A stretch of 37,923 nucleotides of DNA, from contig NTKX01000012.1 of assembly GCA_002457135.1 (NCBI GenBank), positions 1 to 37,923 on the forward strand. The letters are read 5' to 3'. Origin of the DNA: SAR116 cluster bacterium MED-G04 (GTDB lineage Bacteria > Pseudomonadota > Alphaproteobacteria > Puniceispirillales > UBA1172). A program made the position numbers and the translations under genes. Within the stretch, counting starts at the first letter, position 1, and each line of letters opens with the position of its first letter. The notes below the pieces were generated by a model. The model saw only the letters and a program-made list of their open reading frames with translations, searched no databases and was not told the DNA's origin. Positions 17,379-26,966 of the stretch are shown here, one piece after another.

Positions 17379-18695
17379 ATGATCAAGGGGTTGTCAATGC
17401 GGTCACTATTGCTTTACGGGATTATCCTCTGGACGATGGTTGCCAGCACCGCCGCATGGGCTGAAAACCGCATCACCGGTATCCGCAGTGGCGGCAATAG
17501 CGAATTGGCGCGGCTGGTCATCGAAACCAGCACTGAAATCCCTCTTTCCATGCTGCTGCTGTCCGAACCTCACCGGCTTGTGATCGACATGCCTGAAACC
17601 CGCTGGCGCGTTGAAGGCCGTTCGGTCACCGGCGGGCTGGAGACCTCATTGCTCAAGGGCTACCGGTTTGGTAATCCCGCTGCCGGCGTGTCGCGGCTGG
17701 TGATTGATCTGGATGGGCCGGCGATACCGGTTGAGGCGTTCAGGCTGCCGCCAAACGGCCGGGGCCATCGCCTGGTGATCGATATCAGCCAACGGGGTGA
17801 AACAGCCTTTCAGCTCGCCGCCCGGGCATTCAACCAGCAGGGTAATCTGCCGCTCAAACTGGATCAGCCCAGCCCTGAACAATCCGACCCCGGGCAGACC
17901 ATCCTGCTCCCTGAACAGAGGCCTGATCGCGCCAATACCGGGAAATCAGCATCGGGGCTGCTGCTGCCCCTGCCCAGGCCACGCCGCAATGACCGGGAGC
18001 CATCGCGGGACAAATGGGTTGTCTTCATTGATGCGGGGCATGGCGGCAAGGACCCGGGTGCCATCGGCGTTTCGGGGGTTAATGAGAAACACATCACGCT
18101 CAAGGCCGCGCTTGAGCTGGCTGAAAACCTGAATGCCACCGGCCGGGTGAATGCATTGCTATCCCGCAAGGGCGATCAATACCACCGGCTCCGCAAGCGT
18201 ATCCAGCTGGCCCGTGATGCCAAATCGGATGTTTTCATCTCGCTCCACGCTGATGCTGCCCCCAACAAAAAGGCCATGGGCGTTTCGGTCTTTACCCTGT
18301 CTGATACCGCATCGGACAAGGAGGCCGCGTTTCTGGCCCGGCAGGAAAACAAGGCTGACCTGATCGGCGGGCCTGATCTGGATACCACTGATCCGGTGGT
18401 GACCTCGACCCTGCTGGGCATGTTCCAACGCGAAAGCATGAACCAGTCCTCGGTGCTGGCGGCAACGATTATCAGGGAATTTGATGGTATTTCGACCTCC
18501 CAGCGCGGGCATCGTTTCGCCGGGTTTGCGGTGCTGAAATCCCCCGATGTGCCATCGGTGCTGGTTGAAATGGGGTTTCTCACCAATCGTGAGGATGAAA
18601 AAAGGCTCAAATCAGCGGCTTATCGTCAGGACCTGATGAAACGGCTGGCCCGCGCCATCGTGCTGTATCTTGAAGAAAACAGCAGTCTTGAATAA
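17379..18695 (+). CDS. N-acetylmuramoyl-L-alanine amidase with AMIN domain (AmiC type)
   Basis: A 438-residue periplasmic zinc amidase that cleaves the peptide stem from peptidoglycan glycan chains during cell separation. After a signal peptide ending near AAWA-EN, residues about 30-140 form an AMIN domain for septal or peptidoglycan targeting. A Pro/Gln-rich linker follows, and the Amidase_3 domain starts at about 213. The zinc and catalytic residues are visible: H221 (DAGHGGKDPG), E237, H290 (SLHADA) and E397 (LVEMGFLTN). Two starts are possible: 17379 with GGAG four bases upstream, or 17397 with AAGGGG at better spacing (MRSLLLYG); I list the longer one. It precedes mrcA, so two wall enzymes are neighbours. 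Confidence 0.94.
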   Translation: MIKGLSMRSLLLYGIILWTMVASTAAWAENRITGIRSGGNSELARLVIETSTEIPLSMLLLSEPHRLVIDMPETRWRVEGRSVTGGLETSLLKGYRFGNPAAGVSRLVIDLDGPAIPVEAFRLPPNGRGHRLVIDISQRGETAFQLAARAFNQQGNLPLKLDQPSPEQSDPGQTILLPEQRPDRANTGKSASGLLLPLPRPRRNDREPSRDKWVVFIDAGHGGKDPGAIGVSGVNEKHITLKAALELAENLNATGRVNALLSRKGDQYHRLRKRIQLARDAKSDVFISLHADAAPNKKAMGVSVFTLSDTASDKEAAFLARQENKADLIGGPDLDTTDPVVTSTLLGMFQRESMNQSSVLAATIIREFDGISTSQRGHRFAGFAVLKSPDVPSVLVEMGFLTNREDEKRLKSAAYRQDLMKRLARAIVLYLEENSSLE

Positions 18696-18814
18696 AACGC
18701 TACATTAGTTGTCAAAGCCATGGCAGGCCTCAATATCGGCGTGACCGCGAATAGACAGGAAATCACATAATTGCCATGATCCTGTGCAAGGGTCTGCGGC
18801 GTTAACAGGATTTT

Positions 18815-21376
18815 ATGATGCAATTGGTTGCCGACAAAAGACCGCCCAGAAACAAAGGGCCAACGGAACCGGAAGAACCGAAACGCCGGTCCAGCCTCCG
18901 GCTACGCCTTCTTGTGGGGTTGTTCACGCTGGCGCTGTTCGGGTTCACGGCCGGTGCGGGCGGGGTTTTGTGGGTATTCTGGAAATACGGCCGCAACCTG
19001 CCTGAATACGTCCAGCTGGCCCAGTACGAACCGCCGGTGGTCTCCCGCATTCATGCCGGTGACGGGGCCTTGCTGGCTGAATACGCCAAGGAAAAGCGGG
19101 TCTTCGTTCCCGTCACGGAAATTCCGACCCCGCTGATCCAGGCGTTCCTGTCGGCTGAGGACAAGGCCTTCTATGATCATTTCGGCGTTGATTTGAAGGC
19201 GCTTTTTCGGGCGACCATCACCAATGCCTATAATTATGGCTCCGGCCGCCGCCCGATCGGTGCCTCCACCATCACCCAGCAGTTGGCCAAGAACTTCCTC
19301 CTGACCAATGAAGTGTCGATAGAACGCAAGATCAAGGAAGCGATCCTCGCGATCCGCATGGAACGGGCTTTCACTAAGGATCAGTTGCTGGCGCTTTACC
19401 TCAACGATATTTACCTCGGCATGGGCAGTTACGGGGTGGCGGCGGCATCGCTCAACTATTTTGACAAGCCGTTGAGCGATCTCAACCTGCCTGAGATGGC
19501 CTATCTTGCCGCCCTGCCGAAAGCCCCCAACAATTATCACCCGACCCGCAAATACAAGGCGGCGGTTCAACGCCGAAACTGGGTGCTGAGCCAGATGGAA
19601 GAAAACGGCTATATCACCGAGAAAGAAGCCGATCTCGCCATGCAGGCCCCGCTTGAAATCAGGCCCCGGTCAGGCGTTGACGGTGCCGATGCGCCCTATT
19701 TCGTTGAGGAGGTCCGCCGCCAGATGGTTGATCGCTACGGCACGGACGCGGTCTATTCCGGCGGTTATTCGGTTCGCACCACCCTTGACCCGAAAATTCA
19801 GGCGATTGCCGACACAGTGATCATTGAGGGGCTGGAGGCGCTTGATAAACGTCAGGGCTGGCGCGGGGCCATTGGCCAGTTTGACTCGAACGAGGGGCAA
19901 CTGGAAGAAACCCTGGCCCGTTACGCCAAAACAGCGCCCAAAGGCCGGTACCCGGCGGTGGTGGTTTTTGTTGATGATGACGTCGCCCTGATCATGGTGC
20001 GCCACCCCGGTGAGGATGGCACGCCGCAACTGAGCCGTGGGGAAATCCCGTTTCAGCTGGCCGACTGGGCCTATCCGCCGCGCAACAAGGCCGGGATCAG
20101 GCCGCAGCCGATCAGATCCCTGACCGAGGCGTTGAAGATCAATGATATCGTGCTGGTCCAGCCGCCTGAAACCGTGCCGGACCGGCTGAAACGTTTTGAT
20201 GATCAATCCTTCCTCGGTCCTGATACATGGGCGCTTGGGCAGGAAGCGATGGTAGAGGGGGCGCTGGTCGCGCTTGATCCGCATACCGGCCGTGTGCTGG
20301 CCATGACCGGCGGCTACAACCCCAATACCAGTGAGTTCAATCGCGCTACCCAGGCCCAGCGTCAGCCCGGCTCGGCGTTCAAGCCGTTTGTCTATCTCGC
20401 CGCGCTGGATAACGGTTTCTCGCCCACCACCAGAATTCTTGATGCCCCGCTGGTGGTCGATCAGGGGCCGGGTCAGCCGAAATGGAAACCCGCCAACTAC
20501 ACCAGAAAATTCTATGGCCCCAGCATCATGCGCCATGGCATTGAACAGTCCCGCAACCTGATGACGGCCCGACTGGCCATGACCGTCGGCATGCCGATGG
20601 TGCAGGAATACGCCCGCCGGTTCGGGATTGATGACAGCATGCCGCCCTATCTGTCGATGTCGCTGGGGGCAGGCGAAACCACCCTGACCCAGCTGACCGC
20701 CGCCTATGGGATGATCGTCAATGGCGGCTCCTATATCGCGCCCAGTATCATTGACCGTGTTCAGGACCGCTTTGGCAAGACAGTCTACCGGCTCGATACC
20801 CGTGATTGCAGTGGCTGCAATGGTCCCGCACCGGCCAGCACCGGGGCGATCCCGCCAGAATTGCCCGATACCCGAACAAGGGTCACGGACAGTGCCTCAG
20901 CCTATCAGATGACGACCATGCTCGAAGGCGTGATCTCACGCGGGACCGGCCAGCGTATCGGTTCCACCGGATTTGCTGTTGCCGGCAAGACAGGCACCAC
21001 CAATGAGAATACCAATGCCTGGTTTATCGGTTTCACGCCTGATCTGGTTGTCGGTGTCTATGTCGGGTTTGACAAGCCGCGCCCCCTTGGCAAGCGGGAA
21101 ACAGGGTCAACCGCGGCGGTGCCGATTTTCGGTGACTTCATCCGCCGTGTCATGGATGGCAAACCAGCAATCCCGTTCCGCCGCCCGACCGGTGTCAACC
21201 TGTTCACCATCAATCCTGAAACCGGTGAACGCGCCGCCCCTGATGAGGGCAACACCATTATTGAGGCCTTCAAGCCAGGCCAGCGTCCGCTTGAAAAAAG
21301 CAGTAGCCAGAGGGTCATTGATGTACCCGGTTCAAGCACCACAACGGTTGCACAACCGCTTCCGGGTCTGTATTAA
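18815..21376 (+). CDS. mrcA: Penicillin-binding protein 1A, bifunctional transglycosylase/transpeptidase
   Basis: An 853-residue class A PBP that polymerises and crosslinks peptidoglycan. A short basic cytosolic tail precedes one membrane helix (about 30-57). The GT51 glycosyltransferase domain shows E115 in SAEDKAFYDHFGVD and GASTITQQLAKNF at 149-161. The 1A-type inserted domain follows (about 340-460). The transpeptidase domain carries S520-x-x-K523 (PGSAFKP), SRN at 579-581 and KTGTT at 725-729. The ATG at 18815 has AGGA upstream. It follows the amidase after 119 bases and is only nine bases ahead of prfB, suggesting cotranscription. Confidence 0.97.
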   Translation: MMQLVADKRPPRNKGPTEPEEPKRRSSLRLRLLVGLFTLALFGFTAGAGGVLWVFWKYGRNLPEYVQLAQYEPPVVSRIHAGDGALLAEYAKEKRVFVPVTEIPTPLIQAFLSAEDKAFYDHFGVDLKALFRATITNAYNYGSGRRPIGASTITQQLAKNFLLTNEVSIERKIKEAILAIRMERAFTKDQLLALYLNDIYLGMGSYGVAAASLNYFDKPLSDLNLPEMAYLAALPKAPNNYHPTRKYKAAVQRRNWVLSQMEENGYITEKEADLAMQAPLEIRPRSGVDGADAPYFVEEVRRQMVDRYGTDAVYSGGYSVRTTLDPKIQAIADTVIIEGLEALDKRQGWRGAIGQFDSNEGQLEETLARYAKTAPKGRYPAVVVFVDDDVALIMVRHPGEDGTPQLSRGEIPFQLADWAYPPRNKAGIRPQPIRSLTEALKINDIVLVQPPETVPDRLKRFDDQSFLGPDTWALGQEAMVEGALVALDPHTGRVLAMTGGYNPNTSEFNRATQAQRQPGSAFKPFVYLAALDNGFSPTTRILDAPLVVDQGPGQPKWKPANYTRKFYGPSIMRHGIEQSRNLMTARLAMTVGMPMVQEYARRFGIDDSMPPYLSMSLGAGETTLTQLTAAYGMIVNGGSYIAPSIIDRVQDRFGKTVYRLDTRDCSGCNGPAPASTGAIPPELPDTRTRVTDSASAYQMTTMLEGVISRGTGQRIGSTGFAVAGKTGTTNENTNAWFIGFTPDLVVGVYVGFDKPRPLGKRETGSTAAVPIFGDFIRRVMDGKPAIPFRRPTGVNLFTINPETGERAAPDEGNTIIEAFKPGQRPLEKSSSQRVIDVPGSSTTTVAQPLPGLY

Positions 21377-21385
21377 CACTGCATC

Positions 21386-22489
21386 ATGCAAGCAGAAACC
21401 GAACATAAAGTTACCGCTATCCGGTCCAGCATCGCGTTGCTCAGGCAGCATATCGGCTGGGATGAAAGCGTGGCCCGGCTGAGCGAGCTTGAACGTGAGG
21501 CCGAGGATCAGGCGCTGTGGGATAACCCTGAACGCGCCCAGACGGTGATGCGGGAAAAAAACCGCCTCGACCGGCTCATCGGCGGTATCCGTGAGATGGA
21601 AGTCACGCTGGATGATGCAATAGAGCTGATCACCCTTGGTGAAGAGGAAGGCGATGAAAGCATCGTGCTTGAGGCAGAAAGCAGCCTGACCGAGCTTGAG
21701 GCCGTTGCCGCCCGCCGCCAGATCGAAAGCCTGCTGTCGGGTGAGGCTGACGGCAATGACTGTTTTGTTGAGATCAACGCCGGTGCTGGCGGTACCGAAG
21801 CCCAGGACTGGGCCGAGATGCTGCAACGCATGTACGCACGCTGGGGTGAACATCGCGGTTACAAGATCGAGTATATTGAGGAAAGCCCGGGGGAAGAAGC
21901 CGGGATCAAATCGGTGACCATGCGCTTCACCGGTGACAGTGCCTATGGCTGGCTCAAAACCGAAAGTGGGGTGCATCGCCTGGTGCGGATATCGCCTTAC
22001 GATTCATCAGCCCGCCGTCACACCAGTTTCGCCTCGGTCTGGATTTACCCGGTGGTGGATGATGCGATCGAGGTCGATATTGAGGAAAAAGACCTGCGGA
22101 TTGATACCTACCGTGCCTCCGGCGCGGGTGGCCAGCACGTCAACCGGACCGACAGTGCCATCAGGATTACGCATATCCCGACCAATATCGTGGTCCAGTG
22201 CCAGAACGACCGGTCCCAGCACCGCAACCGCGCCACCGCCATGAACATGCTGAAAGCGCGCCTCTATGAGCTGGAATTGCAACGCCGTGAAGCCGAGGCC
22301 AGCGCCACCGCTGCGGGCAAGGCCGATATCGGCTGGGGCAACCAGATCCGGTCCTATGTCCTGCACCCGTATCAGATGGTCAAGGACCTCCGTACCCAGG
22401 TTGAAAAGGGCAATGCCCAGGGGGTGCTTGACGGTGACCTCGATGCCTTTATTGAGGCTGGCCTCGCCATGAAGGTTGGCCAGCAGTAA
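21386..22489 (+). CDS. prfB: Peptide chain release factor 2
   Basis: A 367-residue RF2, which releases nascent chains at UGA and UAA codons. The catalytic GGQ lies at 248-250 in SGAGGQHVN. The stop-recognition loop reads SPY (203-205) in RISPYDSSARRHTSF, corresponding to the SPF element of E. coli RF2. The frame is continuous from the ATG, so the autoregulatory +1 frameshift found near codon 26 in many bacteria is absent. No strong ribosome binding site precedes the ATG, and with a nine-base gap to mrcA coupled translation is likely. It converges with bcp. Confidence 0.96.
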   Translation: MQAETEHKVTAIRSSIALLRQHIGWDESVARLSELEREAEDQALWDNPERAQTVMREKNRLDRLIGGIREMEVTLDDAIELITLGEEEGDESIVLEAESSLTELEAVAARRQIESLLSGEADGNDCFVEINAGAGGTEAQDWAEMLQRMYARWGEHRGYKIEYIEESPGEEAGIKSVTMRFTGDSAYGWLKTESGVHRLVRISPYDSSARRHTSFASVWIYPVVDDAIEVDIEEKDLRIDTYRASGAGGQHVNRTDSAIRITHIPTNIVVQCQNDRSQHRNRATAMNMLKARLYELELQRREAEASATAAGKADIGWGNQIRSYVLHPYQMVKDLRTQVEKGNAQGVLDGDLDAFIEAGLAMKVGQQ

Positions 22490-22501
22490 GGGCCCGCCGC
22501 C

Positions 22502-22535
22502 CTCTAGTCCTGGAGGGTGCCAGAGGGGGCTAGAG
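22502..22535. terminator. Inverted repeat between convergent prfB and bcp
   Basis: CTCTAG (22502-22507) and CTAGAG (22530-22535) form the ends of an imperfect inverted repeat whose interior also contains CCCTC/GAGGG complementarity. It spans the 40-base convergent gap and includes the bcp stop codon. There is no clear T-tract, so a bidirectional terminator is only a suggestion. Confidence 0.35.
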
Positions 22536-22985
22536 CGCCTTCACCGCCTCCAGCACAGCATCGGCATGCCCCGGAACCTTTACCTTGGGCCAGGATTTGA
22601 TGATGCTGCCGTCTGAGCCGATCAGGAAGGTGGCGCGCTGTATCCCCATGTATTTCTTGCCATACATGGATTTTTCAACCCAGACACCGAACTGCTCACA
22701 GACATCGCCTTCATCATCGGCCCCGAGCGGGAAAGCCAGATCATATTTGGCGCGGAATTTCCCCTGCTTTGTGACCGTATCCTTGGAAATGCCGATGACG
22801 CGCACACCGGCGGCATCAAATTCGGCCTTCAGCTCGGAAAACGCGATTGCTTCCTTGGTGCAGCCTGAGGTATCGGCACGCGGGAAAAAGAATACCACCA
22901 CCGGGCCTGCCGAGGCATTGAGGCTGAATTCGCCCTCATCAGTGGGTATCGTGAAATCGGGGGCCTTGTCGCCGTCGTTCAGCAT
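22530..22985 (-). CDS. bcp: Thioredoxin-dependent peroxiredoxin, BCP/PrxQ family
   Basis: A 151-residue BCP/PrxQ peroxiredoxin that reduces hydroperoxides in the cytosol with thioredoxin. The peroxidatic cysteine is C42 in PRADTSGCTKEA, keeping the Pro-x3-Thr-x2-Cys motif. The residue five positions later, where many PrxQ proteins have the resolving cysteine, is isoleucine; the only other cysteine is C96 in DVCEQFG. It may therefore work as a one-Cys enzyme or use C96. The gene diverges from the AsmA-like gene and converges with prfB. Confidence 0.95.
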   Translation of the reverse strand: MLNDGDKAPDFTIPTDEGEFSLNASAGPVVVFFFPRADTSGCTKEAIAFSELKAEFDAAGVRVIGISKDTVTKQGKFRAKYDLAFPLGADDEGDVCEQFGVWVEKSMYGKKYMGIQRATFLIGSDGSIIKSWPKVKVPGHADAVLEAVKAL

Positions 22986-23194
22986 GGTATGTCCTTTCCT
23001 TCGATTTGATGGGCTGGTGTATTGATGGGTTGGCCTCTACATGAGTTAGCGTGGTGCTTTTCTCATTATCCTGCCACTATTTGGCGGCAATTTATGGTAC
23101 AACCCTAGTATGCTTAATATAGAGCCGGATGACAGCGTGTGGAAGGGGTGGCCCCCGTTTTGGCGGGCATTTTCGCCGTGCCGGAGGAAACACC

Positions 23195-26100
23195 ATGGTT
23201 AGAAACGGGCGGCGCCTTTTCTGGGGAGTGTTCGCTTTAGTCATTATTGCGATCTCGGCCATTGGCGGTGTTGGCTATAGCTTCTGGCGGCAGGTTGAGG
23301 ATCAGGGCGGTCTGACCAGTTTTGTTCAGGACACGCTCAACGAACGCACCAGGGGTGTGGTCAGCACAATCGAATACGCCAGGCTGGAATTCAGTTTTTC
23401 GGCGATACCGGTTCGCCTTGTTGCCCGGAACATCCGCCTCAATGCCGCTGATACGGTGCTGGTCCTGCCCCAGTCAGAATTCGGGTTTTCCCTTTCCGAC
23501 CTGATGCTGGGCCAGATCGTGCCATCGGAAATGGAAATTTCCGGGCTTGAGATTGATATTGAACACGGGGGTGAGGAATGGCAGGCCGGACCATCGGTTG
23601 CGCTCGTCACCAGCCTGTTGCAGGAAAGCCAGTCGGCGCCAGATGGGGCAGACGCGCTGGCCGCCATTCGCAAAATCAGTATCGATAACGCCCGGTTGAG
23701 GGTCAGCCATCCCGCCCGGGATGCCGAAAATGCTGATCAGGAAAAATGGCTGGTGGTTGAACCCATAGCGATTACCATCCAGCGCCGTAACCAGCAGCTT
23801 GAGGGCAATATCAACGCCACCAACCCCGCAGGCGGCACGGTATCGGTAGACTTCAGCAGCAATGAGGCCGCGACCGATGCGGTTCTGACCGCCACCATCA
23901 ACGGGGTGAGGCTGGACACGATCTACCCCTATATGGGGGTTGATGTGCCTGAGATCAGCCAGGTTGGTGAGGTCGGCGGCCGTCTGGCCATGGCGATCCG
24001 TGATCGCAGGGTTGAGAGCATTTCAGGCGATATCACCACCATGCAGGGCCGGGTTGATCTGCCCGGGTATGGCGCAATGGATTATGATCAGGTGGACCTG
24101 ATCTTTGCCCATGATGCCGAAAAAGACCTGCTCACCATTTCCAATATCGATGTAACGGCCCCGATGGGCAATGACACTGTCTCATCACGCCTGCTGATTT
24201 CCGGGCAGGTCAAGAACGTTTCCGGCGACAAGCCCGTGATCTTCACCAAGATGAAGGGCAGCAACCTCCCCGTGGACCGTGTCATGCAGGCCTGGCCGGA
24301 TGATGCTGAACCGGGTTTGCGGGAAATGATCGTGGACAGCATCGAGGGCGGCATTGTCGCCTCGCTCGGGCTTGAAACCGTCGGGGTGATTGACCGTCAG
24401 GCCCGGTCGTTTCAGGTCACCACCATTGATCTGGTCAGCGACATGCGGGCGATGCGGCTTGAAACCTCCTTTGCCTCGGTGGAACGGCTGGTCGGGACCT
24501 TGTCCTCCAGGGTTGAGCTGGCGATTGGCAACAAGGGTTCAATCAAGCATGCCTCGGCTGATTTTCTGCTGCTGGATGCCCAGCTGCTGCCGCAAAACGC
24601 ATCCCGCCTGATAGACCTTGAGGGCATAGAAATCAGGACCAGGCTGGAGGGCAATGCGCTTCAGGTCACACGGGCCGCGATTGATGCCAAAGAGCTTGGC
24701 CAGATGGCCATGGTCGCCACCCTTGATCTCGAACACGACTGGCATGCTCACCGGCTCGACATAAAGGTCAAGGCTGAACAGATTGACAAAACTCTCCTGA
24801 CCGAACTGTGGCCCCGGACGCTGCGTCCACGGACCCGGGACTGGATGAAAAACAATATTTCTGGCGGGGTCATCAATGGCCTCAATATTGAGGCCGGGTT
24901 CGATCTGCCGCGAGGGGAGAAGCCTGAAACCCTCTACCTCAAGGGCAACGCTGATGTTGTTGATACCAGCCTGACCTATCTCCGCACCATGCCGCCGGTG
25001 CAGTCCCTGACCGCCTCCATCGGGTTTGAGGGCAGAACCCTGAGGGCGGATATTTTCTCCGGCATGGTTGAAGGGCTGAACATTGGCGGCTCACGGTTCA
25101 TCATCCGCCAGTCCGAGGCCGGGCCGGAGGCTGATCTGGCCCTGCTCGCCCGGGGCAGTTTTGGTGGCGCGGTCAGACTGCTGGATCATGAACGGCTCAA
25201 CCTGCTGAAACCCGCCGGGCTTGATATCAGTGAGGCGAAAGGCACCATTGATGCCACCATGGGCATGAAATGGATCATTCCCGATAGCGGCACCATCAAG
25301 GAAAACGGCGGCATTGAGGTCAATGTATCCGCGTCGGTGGAGGATGCCGAACTGGATGGTCTGCCTTATGGCCTGCCCTACGACGATGGCACGATGGATA
25401 TCATCTATTCCAACCGCAACCTGATTGTCAGTGGCCATGGAATACTGGCCGGTGCGCCCACGGTGCTGAACCTGAAACGGCAGGCTGATGGCAAGGTGGA
25501 ACTCGATCTGGCCCTTGCCAAGAGTGATGCTTTCACGGGCTGGATTGCGGGCCGGGTGCCGCTTGATCTGGGCGGCGCAACAGGCGGTATCATTTCCCTA
25601 AAGGGGGAGTCGGGCATGGACCGGATGGTGCTGGATGCAAGGCTGGACCTTGATAGCACCAGCATCAACTTCCCCCGCCTTGGCCTTGTGAAACTGCAAG
25701 GTGAGGCGGCTGATATGATCGCCCGCTTCCAGATTGATGATGGCAAGATTGTTGGTATCAGCGATGTCACCCTCGACAGTGATGTGCTGAATATTGATGG
25801 CAATATTTCGTTTGATGAATCCGGCCGCTTCCTCGGCGCGTTTCTCAATCACGCGCAATGGCCGGGCAATGATCTCACCAATATTACGGTTGAACGCAAC
25901 GCTGAGGATATCCTGCGCCTGACGGCCTCGGCAGGGCTGATTGACCTGACACCACTACGGCGTGAGGACAGCCCCGGCAAGGGGATTTCGCTTGAAATCG
26001 AACTCACCGCGGATCGCATTATCCTTGACCAGTCGGTGAGCCTCTCCGGCAACGTCAAGCTGAAGACCGATGAAGACGGTGTTGGTGAGGCTGATTTCCT

Positions 26101-26965
26101 TGGCGGGCTTTTCCTCGGTGACAAGCCGTTCATGACCGAAGCCTCGCTGAAAGCATTTTTCGGCAATGGCCAGGACCTGATGGATGGGCGCGGCCTGATC
26201 GGCGGGTCGGAGGCTTCGATTTCACTCAGTCCTTCTGAAAGCGGCGGCAACCTTTTGGTGCTGCGCTCAAACAATGCGGGCCAGGTGCTGAAAACGCTTA
26301 ACATCACGGATGCGATCCGTTCGGGAAAACTCTATCTGGTGGCGGCGTTTGAACAGGATGACCCCAAGCATTACAACGTCAATTTTGAACTGGAAGATTT
26401 TAACGTCATCGAGGCACCAAAGGCTATCCGGGTCATGTCGGTGCTGTCGCTTGCCGGGCTGTATTCGCTTGTTGAAGGGGACGGGACCAATTTCAGTCTG
26501 GGTCATGCCCATCTTGAGATTTTCCCGGACAGGCAGATCATCCATCAGGCCCGCGCTACGGGGACGGCACTGGCGGTTGATCTGGTTGGCGTTATTGATC
26601 CGGTGGAACGGGATATGGAGGTCAGCGGAACCATGCTGCCGCTCTATGGGCTGAACAAACTGGTTGGCGGTGTGCCGATCATTGGTGAAATCCTGACCGG
26701 GATTGATCATTCAGGCCTGTTTTCAACCCAGTTTTCCATCACCGGCGATATCGATGATCCGAAAAGCTCGGTCAATCTTTCCAGCATCGCCCCCGGCCTG
26801 CTGCGTGATATTTTCAGCCCCGACTGGGTCAAGCGTGAACGCGAAAGGCTGATCCCCGAAGGCACAGCACAAGATGCTTCGGATAGCAGCCCCGAAGAAT
26901 TAGGGGAAGAAATAGGCAAAGAAATTGGGGAAAAGGGTATTGCAACCGGCAATACCGGTGGCTAG
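23195..26965 (+). CDS. Large AsmA-like/DUF3971 envelope protein
   Basis: A 1256-residue protein with one N-terminal membrane helix (about 9-31) and a very long beta-rich periplasmic region. The pattern fits the AsmA/YhdP/TamB superfamily, members of which form hydrophobic grooves bridging the envelope and move phospholipids. A DUF3971-type region occupies the middle, and the C-terminal AsmA_2-like part includes APKAIRVMSVLSLAGLYSL, PIIGEILTG and SSIAPGLLRDIF. The start at 23195 (MVRNGRRLFWG) has GGAGG eight bases upstream; an earlier in-frame ATG lacks one. The extreme C-terminus carries a 12-bp repeat giving EELG/EEIG/KEIG. Its stop is one base from the convergent tyrS stop. Lipid transport is inferred from the family. 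Confidence 0.88.
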   Translation: MVRNGRRLFWGVFALVIIAISAIGGVGYSFWRQVEDQGGLTSFVQDTLNERTRGVVSTIEYARLEFSFSAIPVRLVARNIRLNAADTVLVLPQSEFGFSLSDLMLGQIVPSEMEISGLEIDIEHGGEEWQAGPSVALVTSLLQESQSAPDGADALAAIRKISIDNARLRVSHPARDAENADQEKWLVVEPIAITIQRRNQQLEGNINATNPAGGTVSVDFSSNEAATDAVLTATINGVRLDTIYPYMGVDVPEISQVGEVGGRLAMAIRDRRVESISGDITTMQGRVDLPGYGAMDYDQVDLIFAHDAEKDLLTISNIDVTAPMGNDTVSSRLLISGQVKNVSGDKPVIFTKMKGSNLPVDRVMQAWPDDAEPGLREMIVDSIEGGIVASLGLETVGVIDRQARSFQVTTIDLVSDMRAMRLETSFASVERLVGTLSSRVELAIGNKGSIKHASADFLLLDAQLLPQNASRLIDLEGIEIRTRLEGNALQVTRAAIDAKELGQMAMVATLDLEHDWHAHRLDIKVKAEQIDKTLLTELWPRTLRPRTRDWMKNNISGGVINGLNIEAGFDLPRGEKPETLYLKGNADVVDTSLTYLRTMPPVQSLTASIGFEGRTLRADIFSGMVEGLNIGGSRFIIRQSEAGPEADLALLARGSFGGAVRLLDHERLNLLKPAGLDISEAKGTIDATMGMKWIIPDSGTIKENGGIEVNVSASVEDAELDGLPYGLPYDDGTMDIIYSNRNLIVSGHGILAGAPTVLNLKRQADGKVELDLALAKSDAFTGWIAGRVPLDLGGATGGIISLKGESGMDRMVLDARLDLDSTSINFPRLGLVKLQGEAADMIARFQIDDGKIVGISDVTLDSDVLNIDGNISFDESGRFLGAFLNHAQWPGNDLTNITVERNAEDILRLTASAGLIDLTPLRREDSPGKGISLEIELTADRIILDQSVSLSGNVKLKTDEDGVGEADFLGGLFLGDKPFMTEASLKAFFGNGQDLMDGRGLIGGSEASISLSPSESGGNLLVLRSNNAGQVLKTLNITDAIRSGKLYLVAAFEQDDPKHYNVNFELEDFNVIEAPKAIRVMSVLSLAGLYSLVEGDGTNFSLGHAHLEIFPDRQIIHQARATGTALAVDLVGVIDPVERDMEVSGTMLPLYGLNKLVGGVPIIGEILTGIDHSGLFSTQFSITGDIDDPKSSVNLSSIAPGLLRDIFSPDWVKRERERLIPEGTAQDASDSSPEELGEEIGKEIGEKGIATGNTGG
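26894..26929 (+). repeat. 12-bp tandem repeat in the AsmA-like C-terminus
   Basis: Units GAAGAATTAGGG, GAAGAAATAGGC and AAAGAAATTGGG encode EELG-EEIG-KEIG. This AT-leaning, in-frame repeat extends the charged C-terminal tail beyond the conserved domain. Confidence 0.85.
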
Positions 26966-26966
26966 A

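Noticed and set aside
19670-20536. 288-codon minus-strand frame inside mrcA
   Set aside because: Antisense to the PBP1a coding region without any supported feature.
21386-21480. Programmed +1 frameshift in prfB
   Set aside because: The frame is continuous from the ATG with no in-frame TGA near codon 26.
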